A stretch of 14,624 nucleotides of DNA from the NCBI GenBank assembly GCA_958441075.1, contig CAUCBQ010000039.1:1-14624 (forward strand), read 5' to 3'. The translations under genes and the position numbers were made by a program. The DNA comes from an uncultured Clostridiaceae bacterium (lineage in GTDB: Bacteria > Bacillota > Clostridia > Lachnospirales > Lachnospiraceae). Of the stretch, positions 6,483-13,977 are shown piece after piece; the stretch's first letter is position 1, and the number at the start of each line of letters is the position of its first letter. The notes beneath the pieces were generated by a model. It was not told the DNA's origin, ran no database searches, and saw only the letters and a program-made list of their open reading frames with translations.

Positions 6483-8072
6483 ATGAAACGTACAATGGAA
6501 TTAAAGGAATGGAACTTTCAAATCCCGGAGATTGGATTTGAAAAAAGAGTCAGTCTTCCCTATACATGGAATGTGGAAGATGAGATGCAGATACAGCTTT
6601 ACAGGGGGCAGGCGGAATATACCACAGAGGTGGAACTGGATGAAAAGACATATGCCAGAGCAGTGCTGTATTTTGGCTGTGTATTTCATACGGCCCGGGT
6701 TTTTGTCAACGGTATACCGGCAGGAGGCCATACGGGTTCCGGATATACACCCTTTGAGCTGGATATAACAGCCTTTGTGACACAGGGAAAAAATCAGATT
6801 CGTGTAATTGCAGACAACAGCAGAAAAGAGGAGATGCTTCCTCATGGCCTGGATTATGACTGGGCTGATGACGGGGGGCTGCTCCGGGACGTATGGCTGA
6901 CTCTGACAGAGAAAGATGATATTTTACAAATGGAGACAGGGTATTCCATTGAATCTATAAGAGAGCAGACCTGCAGCGGCTGTTTGCGGCTTCATATAAA
7001 AGGCACGCCCATAAAGGCTCAGGTACAGGTAATTGAGTATAAAACGGGATATACTGTGCTGTCCCGGAGCATCCGTACAGGGGAATGGGCGGAGATTCAC
7101 TTTGAGGGATTTAAGCTGTGGGAGCCGGAGCATCCAAACCTCTATGTGGTTCAGGTGCGTACCGGGCAGGGTGAGATCGAAGAAAGAATCGGTTTTCGGA
7201 CCATCGAGGTAAAGGGAGCAGGAGTATATCTGAATGGAAAGAGGCTCTTTATGAAGGGCTGTGAGTGGATGCCCGGTTCCCACCCGGATTACGGCATGGC
7301 AGAGCCCTTTGAGCACAGTGTGAAATGCCTGACCCAGCTAAAGCAGGCAGGCTGTATATTTACCCGCTTCCACTGGCAGCAGGACCGGAAAATTCTGGAC
7401 TGGTGTGATGAAAATGGCCTTATGGTTCAGGAGGAGATTCCCTTCTGGGGCCAGCCAAAGAGAGCCGGAGAGGAACAGCTTATACTGGCAAAGCAGCAGG
7501 CGGAGGAAATGGTGCATTTTCACGGCAACCATCCGTCCATTATCTGCTGGGGGGTTGGAAATGAGCTTGGCGGAGAGCTTCCGGAAACCATTGACTATGT
7601 AAAGAAGATGTACCGGTATTTTAAAGAGATGGATGGAAGCAGGCTGGTAAACTATGTTTCAAATACTGTTTCCAGAGATGCCAATGTAAAGCTGGATGAT
7701 GCGGCTATGTACGGCGATATTGCCATGTGGAATGAATATCTGGGCCTTTGGCAGCCCTGTGAGGATGTGGAAGGGGTGATCCGGAGAACCTATGAGAAAT
7801 TTGGAAATATGCCGTCTGTGGTTACGGAGTTCGGACTTTGCGAGCCTGCCTTTGAGGGTGGCGATGAGAGAAGGGCTCAGATTTTAAGGGAGCGGATTCC
7901 TGTATACAAAAGCCTGGATCATATGGCAGGATATGTCTGGTTTTCCCTGAACGATTACAGAACTCATTACGGCGAATACGGAGAGGGGAAAATGAAGCAG
8001 AGGATTCACGGGTCAACGGATCTGTATGGAAATGAGAAGCCTTCCTATAAAGTGTTCTGTGATATTTCGTAA
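6483..8072 (+). CDS. Glycoside hydrolase family 2 enzyme (beta-galactosidase/beta-glucuronidase-like)
   Basis: A 529-aa protein that should hydrolyse beta-linked glycosides with retention, probably in the cytoplasm because no signal peptide is visible. It has the GH2 order: sugar-binding jelly roll (about 15-140, with YRGQAEYTTEVEL and FELDITAFV), Ig-like domain (about 150-243), then the TIM barrel opening with GVYLNGKRLFMKGCEWMPG (247-265). The likely acid/base is Glu361 in CWGVGNELGG and the nucleophile Glu449 in VVTEFG. EEIPFWG (317-323) and AGYVWFSLNDYR (482-493) also fit. It is short compared with the roughly 600 aa of GusA or 1000 aa of LacZ. The usual HYP segment is FHWQQ here. I do not see a clean NxK glucuronidase motif near GEGKMK, so the substrate is open. 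GAGGCGG sits 5-11 bases before the start. The divergent AraC regulator suggests induction by a glycoside. Confidence 0.9.
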   Translation: MKRTMELKEWNFQIPEIGFEKRVSLPYTWNVEDEMQIQLYRGQAEYTTEVELDEKTYARAVLYFGCVFHTARVFVNGIPAGGHTGSGYTPFELDITAFVTQGKNQIRVIADNSRKEEMLPHGLDYDWADDGGLLRDVWLTLTEKDDILQMETGYSIESIREQTCSGCLRLHIKGTPIKAQVQVIEYKTGYTVLSRSIRTGEWAEIHFEGFKLWEPEHPNLYVVQVRTGQGEIEERIGFRTIEVKGAGVYLNGKRLFMKGCEWMPGSHPDYGMAEPFEHSVKCLTQLKQAGCIFTRFHWQQDRKILDWCDENGLMVQEEIPFWGQPKRAGEEQLILAKQQAEEMVHFHGNHPSIICWGVGNELGGELPETIDYVKKMYRYFKEMDGSRLVNYVSNTVSRDANVKLDDAAMYGDIAMWNEYLGLWQPCEDVEGVIRRTYEKFGNMPSVVTEFGLCEPAFEGGDERRAQILRERIPVYKSLDHMAGYVWFSLNDYRTHYGEYGEGKMKQRIHGSTDLYGNEKPSYKVFCDIS

Positions 8073-8087
8073 AATGTAATATTTCAG
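8071..8087 (+). repeat. Intergenic motif AAAATGTAATATTTCAG, copy 2
   Basis: Identical to the copy at 2229. It overlaps the last two bases of the GH2 stop codon and lies 19 bp upstream of a TATAAT (8106-8111), ahead of groESL. Confidence 0.5.
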
Positions 8088-8173
8088 TCATATTTATATA
8101 AGCGGTATAATATCCTGATGGTACAGACTTGTATGAAAATACAGCGCCTGTTTTACAAATTTTTAAGAAAATA

Positions 8174-8200
8174 TTAGCACTCAACTCTTGACAGTGCTAA
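8174..8200 (+). promoter_or_regulatory. CIRCE operator (HrcA binding site)
   Basis: TTAGCACTC (8174-8182), a 9-base spacer, then CAGTGCTAA (8192-8200). This matches the CIRCE consensus TTAGCACTC-N9-GAGTGCTAA except for C in place of the first G of the right arm. HrcA binding here represses the chaperonin operon until heat or misfolding stress. Confidence 0.95.
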
Positions 8201-8216
8201 TAAGCAGTGGTATAAC
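8188..8216 (+). promoter_or_regulatory. groESL promoter
   Basis: A consensus -35 TTGACA (8188-8193) and -10 TATAAC (8211-8216) are separated by 17 bp. The -35 lies in the CIRCE spacer and right arm, so HrcA would block polymerase directly. A second -10-like TATAAT at 8106-8111, further upstream, has only a weak -35. Confidence 0.9.
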
Positions 8217-8294
8217 TTACATTGTGAGCAAAAGAAGCAGGAAACAGCAAAAGCTGAGAGAAAATAATGAATGATCACAAGGAGGAATCCAGAT

Positions 8295-8579
8295 ATGAAG
8301 TTAGTACCATTATTTGACAAGGTCGTATTAAAGCAGTTAGTTGCAGAGGAGACTACCAAGTCCGGCATTGTTCTTCCGGGAGCAGCAAAGGAAAAGCCAC
8401 AGCAGGCAGAGGTAATCGCAGTTGGACCAGGCGGTGTGGTTGACGGCAAGGAAGTAGTTATGCAGGTAAAGGCCGGCGACACTGTAATCTATTCCAAGTA
8501 TTCAGGAACAGAGGTAGAGCTGGATGACGAGAAATATGTGATCGTTAAGCAGAGCGATATTCTGGCAGTAGTACAGTAA
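8295..8579 (+). CDS. groES: Co-chaperonin GroES
   Basis: A 94-aa, Hsp10-length protein that forms the heptameric lid on the GroEL folding chamber in the cytoplasm. MKLVPLFDKVVLKQLVAEE opens the family's beta-barrel. TTKSGIVLPGAAKEKPQQAEV contains the mobile loop that contacts GroEL (SGIVLP), and VIAVGPGG, AGDTVIYSKYSGTEV and YVIVKQSDILAVV complete the fold. The start at 8295 follows AAGGAGGAAT (8279-8288) and gives the expected N-terminus; an upstream in-frame ATG (8271) would add eight residues foreign to the family. It is the first gene of the CIRCE-controlled operon, 45 bases before groEL. Confidence 0.98.
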   Translation: MKLVPLFDKVVLKQLVAEETTKSGIVLPGAAKEKPQQAEVIAVGPGGVVDGKEVVMQVKAGDTVIYSKYSGTEVELDDEKYVIVKQSDILAVVQ

Positions 8580-8624
8580 TCATTAAAAATACGGACTTAT
8601 TTATAAATTTGGAGGTTGATTGAC

Positions 8625-10247
8625 ATGGCAAAGCAGATTAAATATGGCGTAGATGCCCGCAAGGCACTGGAAGCAGGCGTAAATCAGTTAGCAGATACCG
8701 TTCGCGTAACCTTAGGCCCTAAGGGACGCAACGTAGTTCTTGACAAGTCCTTTGGCGCACCATTAATCACAAATGACGGTGTTACCATTGCAAAGGAGAT
8801 CGAGCTGGCAGATCCATTTGAGAACATGGGCGCACAGCTGATCAAGGAAGTTGCTTCCAAGACAAACGATGTGGCAGGCGACGGTACTACCACAGCAACT
8901 GTACTGGCTCAGGCTATGGTAAATGAAGGCATGAAGAACCTGGCAGCAGGCGCTAACCCAATCATTTTAAGAAAGGGTATGAAGAAGGCTACAGACGCAG
9001 CTGTTGAGGCAATCAAGGCTATGAGCAAGCCGGTAGGCGGCAAGGCTCAGATTGCAAGAGTAGCAGCTATCTCTGCATCTGATGATGAGGTAGGTACAAT
9101 GGTAGCTGATGCTATGGAGAAGGTTTCCAAGGACGGCGTTATCACCATCGAGGAATCCAAGACCATGAAGACAGAGCTGGATCTGGTAGAAGGTATGCAG
9201 TTTGACAGAGGCTACCTGTCCGCATATATGTGCACCGATATGGATAAGATGGAAGCAAATCTGGACGATCCTTACGTTTTAATTACTGATAAGAAGATCT
9301 CCAATATTCAGGATCTGCTGCCTCTGTTAGAGCAGATCGTAAAGATGGGCGCAAGACTGCTGATCATCGCTGAGGATGTTGAAGGCGAAGCTTTAACAAC
9401 TCTGATTGTAAATAAGTTAAGAGGTACCTTCAATGTAGTTGCTGTTAAGGCTCCGGGCTACGGCGACAGAAGAAAAGAGATGCTTCAGGATATCGCAATC
9501 CTGACCGGCGGTACCGTTATTTCCGAAGAGGTTGGTCTGGATCTGAAGGATGCTACCTTAGATCAGTTAGGCCGTGCAAAATCTGTTAAGGTACAGAAGG
9601 AGAACACCATCATTGTTGACGGCGAGGGTGACAAGGAAGCTATCGCAGCAAGAGTGGCTCAGATCCGCAAGCAGATTGGTGAGACTACCTCTGAGTTCGA
9701 TAAGGAGAAGCTGCAGGAGCGTCTGGCTAAGCTGGCAGGCGGCGTAGCTGTTATCCGTGTAGGCGCTGCTACCGAAACAGAGATGAAGGAAGCCAAGCTG
9801 CGTATGGAGGATGCATTAAATGCAACCCGTGCAGCAGTTGAGGAAGGCATCATTGCAGGCGGCGGTTCTGCATATGCACATGCTACTGCAGATGTTCAGA
9901 AGGTAGTAGACGGTCTGGAAGGCGATGAGAAGACAGGCGCTAAGATCATCTTAAAGGCTCTGGAGGCTCCTCTGTTCCACATCGTATCCAACGCAGGTCT
10001 GGAAGGCGCTGTTGTTGTAAATAAGGTAAAAGAGTCTGAGGTTGGCTATGGCTTTGATGCATACAATGAGAAGTTTGTAGATATGATCGAGGCTGGCATT
10101 CTTGATCCTGTAAAGGTTACAAGAAGCGCTCTGCAGAATGCTACCAGCGTTGCATCTACACTGCTTACAACCGAGTCTGTTGTAGCTGCAATCAAGGAGC
10201 CAGCTCCGGCAGTTCCAGCAGCACCTGATATGGGCGGAATGTACTAA
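8625..10247 (+). CDS. groEL: Chaperonin GroEL (Hsp60)
   Basis: A 540-aa, full-length Hsp60 that forms the ATP-driven double-ring cage folding nascent and stressed proteins with GroES. The protein starts MAKQIKYG. The ATP-binding equatorial elements TLGPKGRNVVLDKSFGAP and the GDGTTTATVLAQ signature are intact. The apical segment includes RGYLSAYMCTD and the second equatorial part contains AAVEEGIIAGGGSAYAH. The C-terminus is PDMGGMY, a single GGM rather than the multiple GGM repeats of E. coli. GGAGG (8611-8615) nine bases before 8625 fixes the start; an ATG at 8616 overlaps the region right after it. The frame is uninterrupted, and codon choice is noticeably more uniform than in neighbouring genes, as expected for high expression. 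The operon ends in the terminator at 10286. Confidence 0.99.
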   Translation: MAKQIKYGVDARKALEAGVNQLADTVRVTLGPKGRNVVLDKSFGAPLITNDGVTIAKEIELADPFENMGAQLIKEVASKTNDVAGDGTTTATVLAQAMVNEGMKNLAAGANPIILRKGMKKATDAAVEAIKAMSKPVGGKAQIARVAAISASDDEVGTMVADAMEKVSKDGVITIEESKTMKTELDLVEGMQFDRGYLSAYMCTDMDKMEANLDDPYVLITDKKISNIQDLLPLLEQIVKMGARLLIIAEDVEGEALTTLIVNKLRGTFNVVAVKAPGYGDRRKEMLQDIAILTGGTVISEEVGLDLKDATLDQLGRAKSVKVQKENTIIVDGEGDKEAIAARVAQIRKQIGETTSEFDKEKLQERLAKLAGGVAVIRVGAATETEMKEAKLRMEDALNATRAAVEEGIIAGGGSAYAHATADVQKVVDGLEGDEKTGAKIILKALEAPLFHIVSNAGLEGAVVVNKVKESEVGYGFDAYNEKFVDMIEAGILDPVKVTRSALQNATSVASTLLTTESVVAAIKEPAPAVPAAPDMGGMY

Positions 10248-10285
10248 TTTCCCTTGCAGAAAACTGATAAAATATAAAAATGCAG

Positions 10286-10332
10286 ATTTCCCCTGGTTCT
10301 GGGATCATTTTCAGAGCCAGGGGAAATTTTTT
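10286..10332 (+). terminator. Intrinsic terminator of groESL
   Basis: A 16-bp stem (10286-10301 with 10312-10327, one G-U pair) with a 10-base loop is followed by a T run to 10332. It is very strong and lies 38 bases after the groEL stop. Confidence 0.93.
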
Positions 10333-10378
10333 GCGGAAATAAGGGGTTTCCAGAGAAGGAATGGATACAGGCTTAATG

Positions 10379-10395
10379 AAAATGTAATACTTCTG
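10379..10395 (+). repeat. Intergenic motif AAAATGTAATACTTCTG, copy 3
   Basis: Matches the other two copies at 15 of 17 positions. It lies 26 bp upstream of the extended -10 TATACT box (10422-10427) of the carboxypeptidase gene. Confidence 0.45.
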
Positions 10396-10418
10396 AGCTT
10401 TTTTGCAAAAGAAAACTG

Positions 10419-10427
10419 TGATATACT
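10419..10427 (+). promoter_or_regulatory. Extended -10 promoter of the carboxypeptidase gene
   Basis: TG-A-TATACT (10419-10427) is an extended -10 box, 38 bp before the start codon. The -35 at 17 bp spacing is only a T run (10399-10404). One copy of the recurring AAAATGTAATA motif lies just upstream (10379-10395). Confidence 0.55.
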
Positions 10428-10465
10428 GGAAAAATACACTGGATAGAAAACGAGGTATTTAATAT

Positions 10466-11989
10466 ATGAAACCATACAGATGGAAGCATTTTCTTGGCAT
10501 ATGTACAGCAGCTGTTCTGGGGCTGTCTCTTCCGGTTTACGCAGTAACGATTACTCCCTTGAATCCGGGAACGGGACAGAATGCTCCCGGTACGTCCTCG
10601 GGGCCTTCTGCAGGAGAGACCTCCGGGGCAGAAATATCTGTGCCTTCGGGCAGTACGGACAGCCGGGATATTTCAAAACCTGCCGTGTCCTCCGAGGGAG
10701 CGGTGCTGATGGATGGAAACACCGGGAAGGTGCTGTTTTCCAAAAATGGAGATACCCGTTATTATCCGGCCAGCATTACCAAGCTGATGACCGCTTTGTT
10801 AGTGGCAGAAAGCTGCAGTCTGGATGATACAGTGAAATTTTCAGCCTCAGCTACTACCAATCTGGAATCAGGAGCTGTTTCCATCGGAATGGTGGAGGGA
10901 GATACCCTGACGGTCCGCCAGTGCCTGTATGCCCTGCTTTTAAAGTCTGCCAATGAAGTGGGAAACGCTTTGGCTGAACATACTGAGGGCAGTGTTCAGG
11001 CGTTTGCAGACCGGATGAATGCAAAAGCCGTTCAGCTTGGATGTACCAATACTCATTTTACCAACCCTCATGGGCTGAATGATCCGGAGCATTATACTAC
11101 GCCAAAGGATATGGCTCTGATTGCCAGAGCTGCCTTTCAGAATGAGGTGGTAAAAACCGTGGCTTCTACCAGAACCTATAGCCTTCCGGCTACAAAAAAG
11201 AATCCCTCCCGCCTTACAGTCACAATGGGACACAAGATGTTAAACCCTGGTGATTCCCGCTATTATGAAGGGATCATCGGCGGAAAGACGGGCTACACCT
11301 CCAAGGCAGGAAATACGCTGGTGACTGCGGCAGAGAAAAATGGAGCCCGCATGATTGCAGTGGTGATGAAAAGCCGGTCTACCCATTATGTAGATACAAA
11401 GGCTATGCTGGATTATGGATTTAAGCTGGCAGAGGCAGGCGCATTAGAAAACAGTCAAACAGGGGAACAGAGTACAAATTCCGCACGTCCGGGATCAGGC
11501 AGCAGTGCTCCCGGAGGGACAGGCTCATCAGGGATAAACAGTGGGCCGGGAAATGCAGGGCCGTCTGGAACAGTCAGCGCGCCTCAGAGTCCGGGCAGCA
11601 CAGAGGTAAGCACCAGTGCACCGGGAAACACAGGTGTTCCGGTTACAGGTACAGAGGGCGGACCGGGTGTTTCTTCTCAGCGCGGCTGGGTAAAGACGGA
11701 AATGGGATGGAATTTTATCAAGGATAATGGGGCAAAAGCTTCGGGTGAATGGGTTTCTGATGAAGAAGGAACCTATTGGATAGATGAAAACACCTGTATG
11801 GCAAAAGGCTGGCGGCAGATTGATGGGAAATGGTACTATCTGCGTTCCAACGGAGCCATGGCGAAAAATTACTGGGAAGAAGGCCAGGATGGAGCCTGGT
11901 ATTATCTGGGAGCAGACGGTGCGATGATGATAAATACCACAACTCCGGACGGATACCGGGTGGGAGCAGACGGCTCCTGGATCAGGTAA
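10466..11989 (+). CDS. Secreted D-alanyl-D-alanine carboxypeptidase (S11, DacF/PBP5-like) with C-terminal cell-wall-binding repeats
   Basis: A 507-aa protein that removes the terminal D-Ala from peptidoglycan stem peptides outside the cell. A signal peptide (1-26, ending VYA) is followed by a Ser/Gly/Pro-rich linker (about 30-72) and the S11 domain (about 75-325). All three active-site motifs are present: SITK (103-106, nucleophile Ser103), SAN (161-163) and KTG (274-276). A second Gly/Ser/Pro-rich linker (about 330-405) leads to aromatic repeats of the choline-binding/cell-wall-binding kind (407-507): GWVKTEMGWNFIK, GWRQIDGKWYYLRSNGAMA, then AWYYLGADGAMM. Classical DacF/PBP5 ends in an amphipathic membrane anchor; here the wall-binding repeats appear to replace it. 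CGAGG (10451-10455) is a modest ribosome binding site. It lies between the groESL and convergent-pair terminators, so it is monocistronic. Confidence 0.94.
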   Translation: MKPYRWKHFLGICTAAVLGLSLPVYAVTITPLNPGTGQNAPGTSSGPSAGETSGAEISVPSGSTDSRDISKPAVSSEGAVLMDGNTGKVLFSKNGDTRYYPASITKLMTALLVAESCSLDDTVKFSASATTNLESGAVSIGMVEGDTLTVRQCLYALLLKSANEVGNALAEHTEGSVQAFADRMNAKAVQLGCTNTHFTNPHGLNDPEHYTTPKDMALIARAAFQNEVVKTVASTRTYSLPATKKNPSRLTVTMGHKMLNPGDSRYYEGIIGGKTGYTSKAGNTLVTAAEKNGARMIAVVMKSRSTHYVDTKAMLDYGFKLAEAGALENSQTGEQSTNSARPGSGSSAPGGTGSSGINSGPGNAGPSGTVSAPQSPGSTEVSTSAPGNTGVPVTGTEGGPGVSSQRGWVKTEMGWNFIKDNGAKASGEWVSDEEGTYWIDENTCMAKGWRQIDGKWYYLRSNGAMAKNYWEEGQDGAWYYLGADGAMMINTTTPDGYRVGADGSWIR

Positions 11990-12011
11990 GAATTTTAAAG
12001 TGTATCATTTA

Positions 12012-12050
12012 AAAATGCGGCAGACACGCTTAAATGATCTGCCGCATTTT
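12012..12050. terminator. Bidirectional terminator between convergent genes
   Basis: A perfect 13-bp stem AAAATGCGGCAGA/TCTGCCGCATTTT (12012-12024 with 12038-12050) with a 13-base loop. It has T-tails in both directions: TTTT on plus, TTTTT on minus. It ends the carboxypeptidase gene (+) and the phosphatase gene (-). Confidence 0.9.
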
Positions 12051-12080
12051 CTATGTGTGTACCCGTAGGTACAGGGGTTG

Positions 12081-13847
12081 TTATTTTATCACAACTGCCT
12101 GATCGGTTACTTCTGCAGTTAAGCCTTCTGCCAGTCCGATGGTCTTTACAGAGGAAAAGCTGCCGCTTATCTTATCTGCAGTCAGCACAGTCGTGCCGGA
12201 AGCTGGATTGGAATAATTTGTAAAATCAAGAATCAGATCACCGCCTGCATATACGGTCCCGCCTACGGTAAGCACATCCTCAGCGCTGCTGATGTTTAAG
12301 GTCAGGTCGCCCTCAGCGCTCTGTGAAAAGTCTCCGGAAATAGTAAGGGCCCCGTTTACCTTTTCTGTGATAGCCGCATTGTTGTCTACAGAACTGAAAC
12401 CGAAGGCATAGGGAGAGGCTGCAGTGAGAGTTCCTCCGTTTACATGAACGCCGCCGGTATAGCTGTTACTGCCCCACAGCTCCAGAGTGCCGGAGCCGTT
12501 TTTCGTAAGGCTTCCTTCTCCGTCAATGTCATTTTTCCACTGGTCAAAGGCATTAAAGCCGCCCTTTGATCCGTCCATAGTTACGGTTACGTCTGTATCA
12601 AAGGAGCCGTATCCGTCTCCGGCCTCATAGAGATTCAACCGCCCCCAGCCCTCGGCGTCATCCAGAAATACATAGCCGGAGGGAAGTCCGGTGGAATACA
12701 GAACCCATCTGCGCTGGTTGGCATCCAGATAGGGGAATCTTGTTTCCAGAAGAACCTCGGCTCCCTTTGGAACTCGCATTGGCTGTGTGGTATCACCGGT
12801 CTGAGGCATATTGTAGGTCATGCGCTCATTGTAGCGGATGGAATTTAATTCCTCACTGTCATAGTAGGTTACTTCCTTAGCAGAGGGATTTTTAAGAAGA
12901 ATTTCCTTGGCCTCTTTGCGTGCATCTGCTTTTAACTGGGTGTTTTCCGGGTCATTTAAGGCTGCGGCGGCCAGAGCCATTGCCATGGTACGTCCGCCCA
13001 TTACATCCATGGGAGAGTGCATTCCGGCGATAATGCGGTAATTTCCGATCTCAGAAGCATTGGTGAGGCATTCCTGGAACTGTTCCGGAAGCGCATAGGC
13101 CAGAGAAAGGGATGCCAGATATCCGGCGTTTGTATGTCCGCTTGGGAAGCCGCCGTCCTTCATGGGATCGCCTGATACACAGGGCTTTAAAGCGGGCAGG
13201 ATGGATACGTCGCTGCTCCAGCGGAAGGGACGCATATACTGGAAATAAACCTTGGCAGGATTGCCGCTGGCATGAGGGCCGCGGACAGTATTTACAAGCT
13301 CTACCATGCTGCCGAGAGAAGAAGTTTCATCTGCCCAGGCTCCGTTTTCGTTTCCTTTATCGCTGTATTTTTTCGTCTCTGCGTCAGCGGGAATGGCATC
13401 GGGCAGAGAGGTTGCTGCATTTGCCAGATCCTTGAAGGCAGTCTCATAGGCTCCAAGTCCGTCCAGGGCAGACCAGTTCTGGTTCTGGCGGTCTGTAAGA
13501 TAAGCCTGAACCCCCTGCTCCGGGGTACGGTTCTGGGTCATGGTGATACAGGTAAAGATATTCTGCTCCAGAAGGCGCCTGCCGTCTTCACCAAGCCTGG
13601 TACCGTTATCCCAGCTGGACCCTGGTTCCCAGATGTTTAAGAAAGGGGAAAGAACTCCAACTACTGCATTGGATTTTGGGGACTGGTTTTCCATGGCATT
13701 GGTCTTGTAATTATCTACAAAGAAGCCATGAGGACCTGGTACTGGTTCAATAGCAGACGGATTTGAAGCAGCCATAACTGGTGTGGCAGTCATTGCCAGA
13801 GCTGCTCCCAGAGCGCCTGCCTGTTTGATAAATTTTGCACATTTCAT
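12081..13847 (-). CDS. Secreted acid phosphatase/PAP2-family protein with C-terminal autotransporter-type beta-strand repeat
   Basis: A 588-aa protein. A signal peptide (1-26, MKCAKFIKQ then Ala-rich, ending VMA) directs export. The central domain carries the three-part phosphatase signature of the PAP2/class A acid phosphatase superfamily: KVYFQYMRP (199-207, K-x6-RP), PSGH (235-238) and R271-x5-H277-x3-D281. All catalytic positions are therefore present, and phosphomonoester or lipid-phosphate hydrolysis outside the cell is expected. An intermediate region (about 320-410) is unassigned. Residues about 445-480 (GSLTKNGSGTLELWGSNSYT, then GGVHVNGGTL) match the autotransporter-associated beta-strand repeat, and beta-rich sequence continues to the end. 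There is no beta-barrel and no C-terminal LPxTG anchor. The start at 13847 has AGGAGGAG (13854-13861) and begins the signal peptide; the longer frame from 13904 would add 19 residues that precede the ribosome binding site. An AraC-type regulator lies directly upstream. Confidence 0.9.
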   Translation of the reverse strand: MKCAKFIKQAGALGAALAMTATPVMAASNPSAIEPVPGPHGFFVDNYKTNAMENQSPKSNAVVGVLSPFLNIWEPGSSWDNGTRLGEDGRRLLEQNIFTCITMTQNRTPEQGVQAYLTDRQNQNWSALDGLGAYETAFKDLANAATSLPDAIPADAETKKYSDKGNENGAWADETSSLGSMVELVNTVRGPHASGNPAKVYFQYMRPFRWSSDVSILPALKPCVSGDPMKDGGFPSGHTNAGYLASLSLAYALPEQFQECLTNASEIGNYRIIAGMHSPMDVMGGRTMAMALAAAALNDPENTQLKADARKEAKEILLKNPSAKEVTYYDSEELNSIRYNERMTYNMPQTGDTTQPMRVPKGAEVLLETRFPYLDANQRRWVLYSTGLPSGYVFLDDAEGWGRLNLYEAGDGYGSFDTDVTVTMDGSKGGFNAFDQWKNDIDGEGSLTKNGSGTLELWGSNSYTGGVHVNGGTLTAASPYAFGFSSVDNNAAITEKVNGALTISGDFSQSAEGDLTLNISSAEDVLTVGGTVYAGGDLILDFTNYSNPASGTTVLTADKISGSFSSVKTIGLAEGLTAEVTDQAVVIK

Positions 13848-13880
13848 AGAAAACTCCTCCTCTGAATGATTCATAAAATT

Positions 13881-13889
13881 ATCATAGCA
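13881..13889 (-). promoter_or_regulatory. Extended -10 promoter of the phosphatase gene
   Basis: On the minus strand TG-C-TATGAT (13889 down to 13881) is an extended -10 box, about 34 bp before the start codon. The -35 region falls inside the inverted repeat at 13894-13929 and has no good hexamer. This would suit activation by a nearby regulator. Confidence 0.5.
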
Positions 13890-13893
13890 AAGA

Positions 13894-13929
13894 AAAACAG
13901 GCAAAAACTACTCGTATTTTGCCTGTTTT
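13894..13929 (-). terminator. Intrinsic terminator of the downstream AraC-type gene (inverted repeat upstream of the phosphatase gene)
   Basis: A perfect 13-bp inverted repeat AAAACAGGCAAAA/TTTTGCCTGTTTT (13894-13906 with 13917-13929) with a 10-base loop. On the minus strand it is followed by TTTCTTTG after a T-rich stem end, about 49 bases past the regulator's stop. It probably ends that transcript. It overlaps the -35 region of the phosphatase promoter, so a regulatory-site role is also possible. Confidence 0.75.
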
Positions 13930-13977
13930 GAAAGGTGTATTGTGCATTTTGTGCGTTTTTGTAAAGCTGTGGTAAAA

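Noticed and set aside
8684..8893. Antisense frames inside groEL (also at 9659-9853)
   Set aside because: They arise from the biased codon use of a highly expressed gene and have no initiation signals.
10466..11989. Gly/Ser/Pro-rich linkers as sign of a collagen-like or frameshifted segment
   Set aside because: The frame is continuous on both sides of each linker and the composition is typical of spacers between secreted domains.
12797..12811. MPQTG in the phosphatase resembling a sortase LPxTG signal
   Set aside because: It is internal (about residue 347 of 588), with no hydrophobic segment or positive tail after it.
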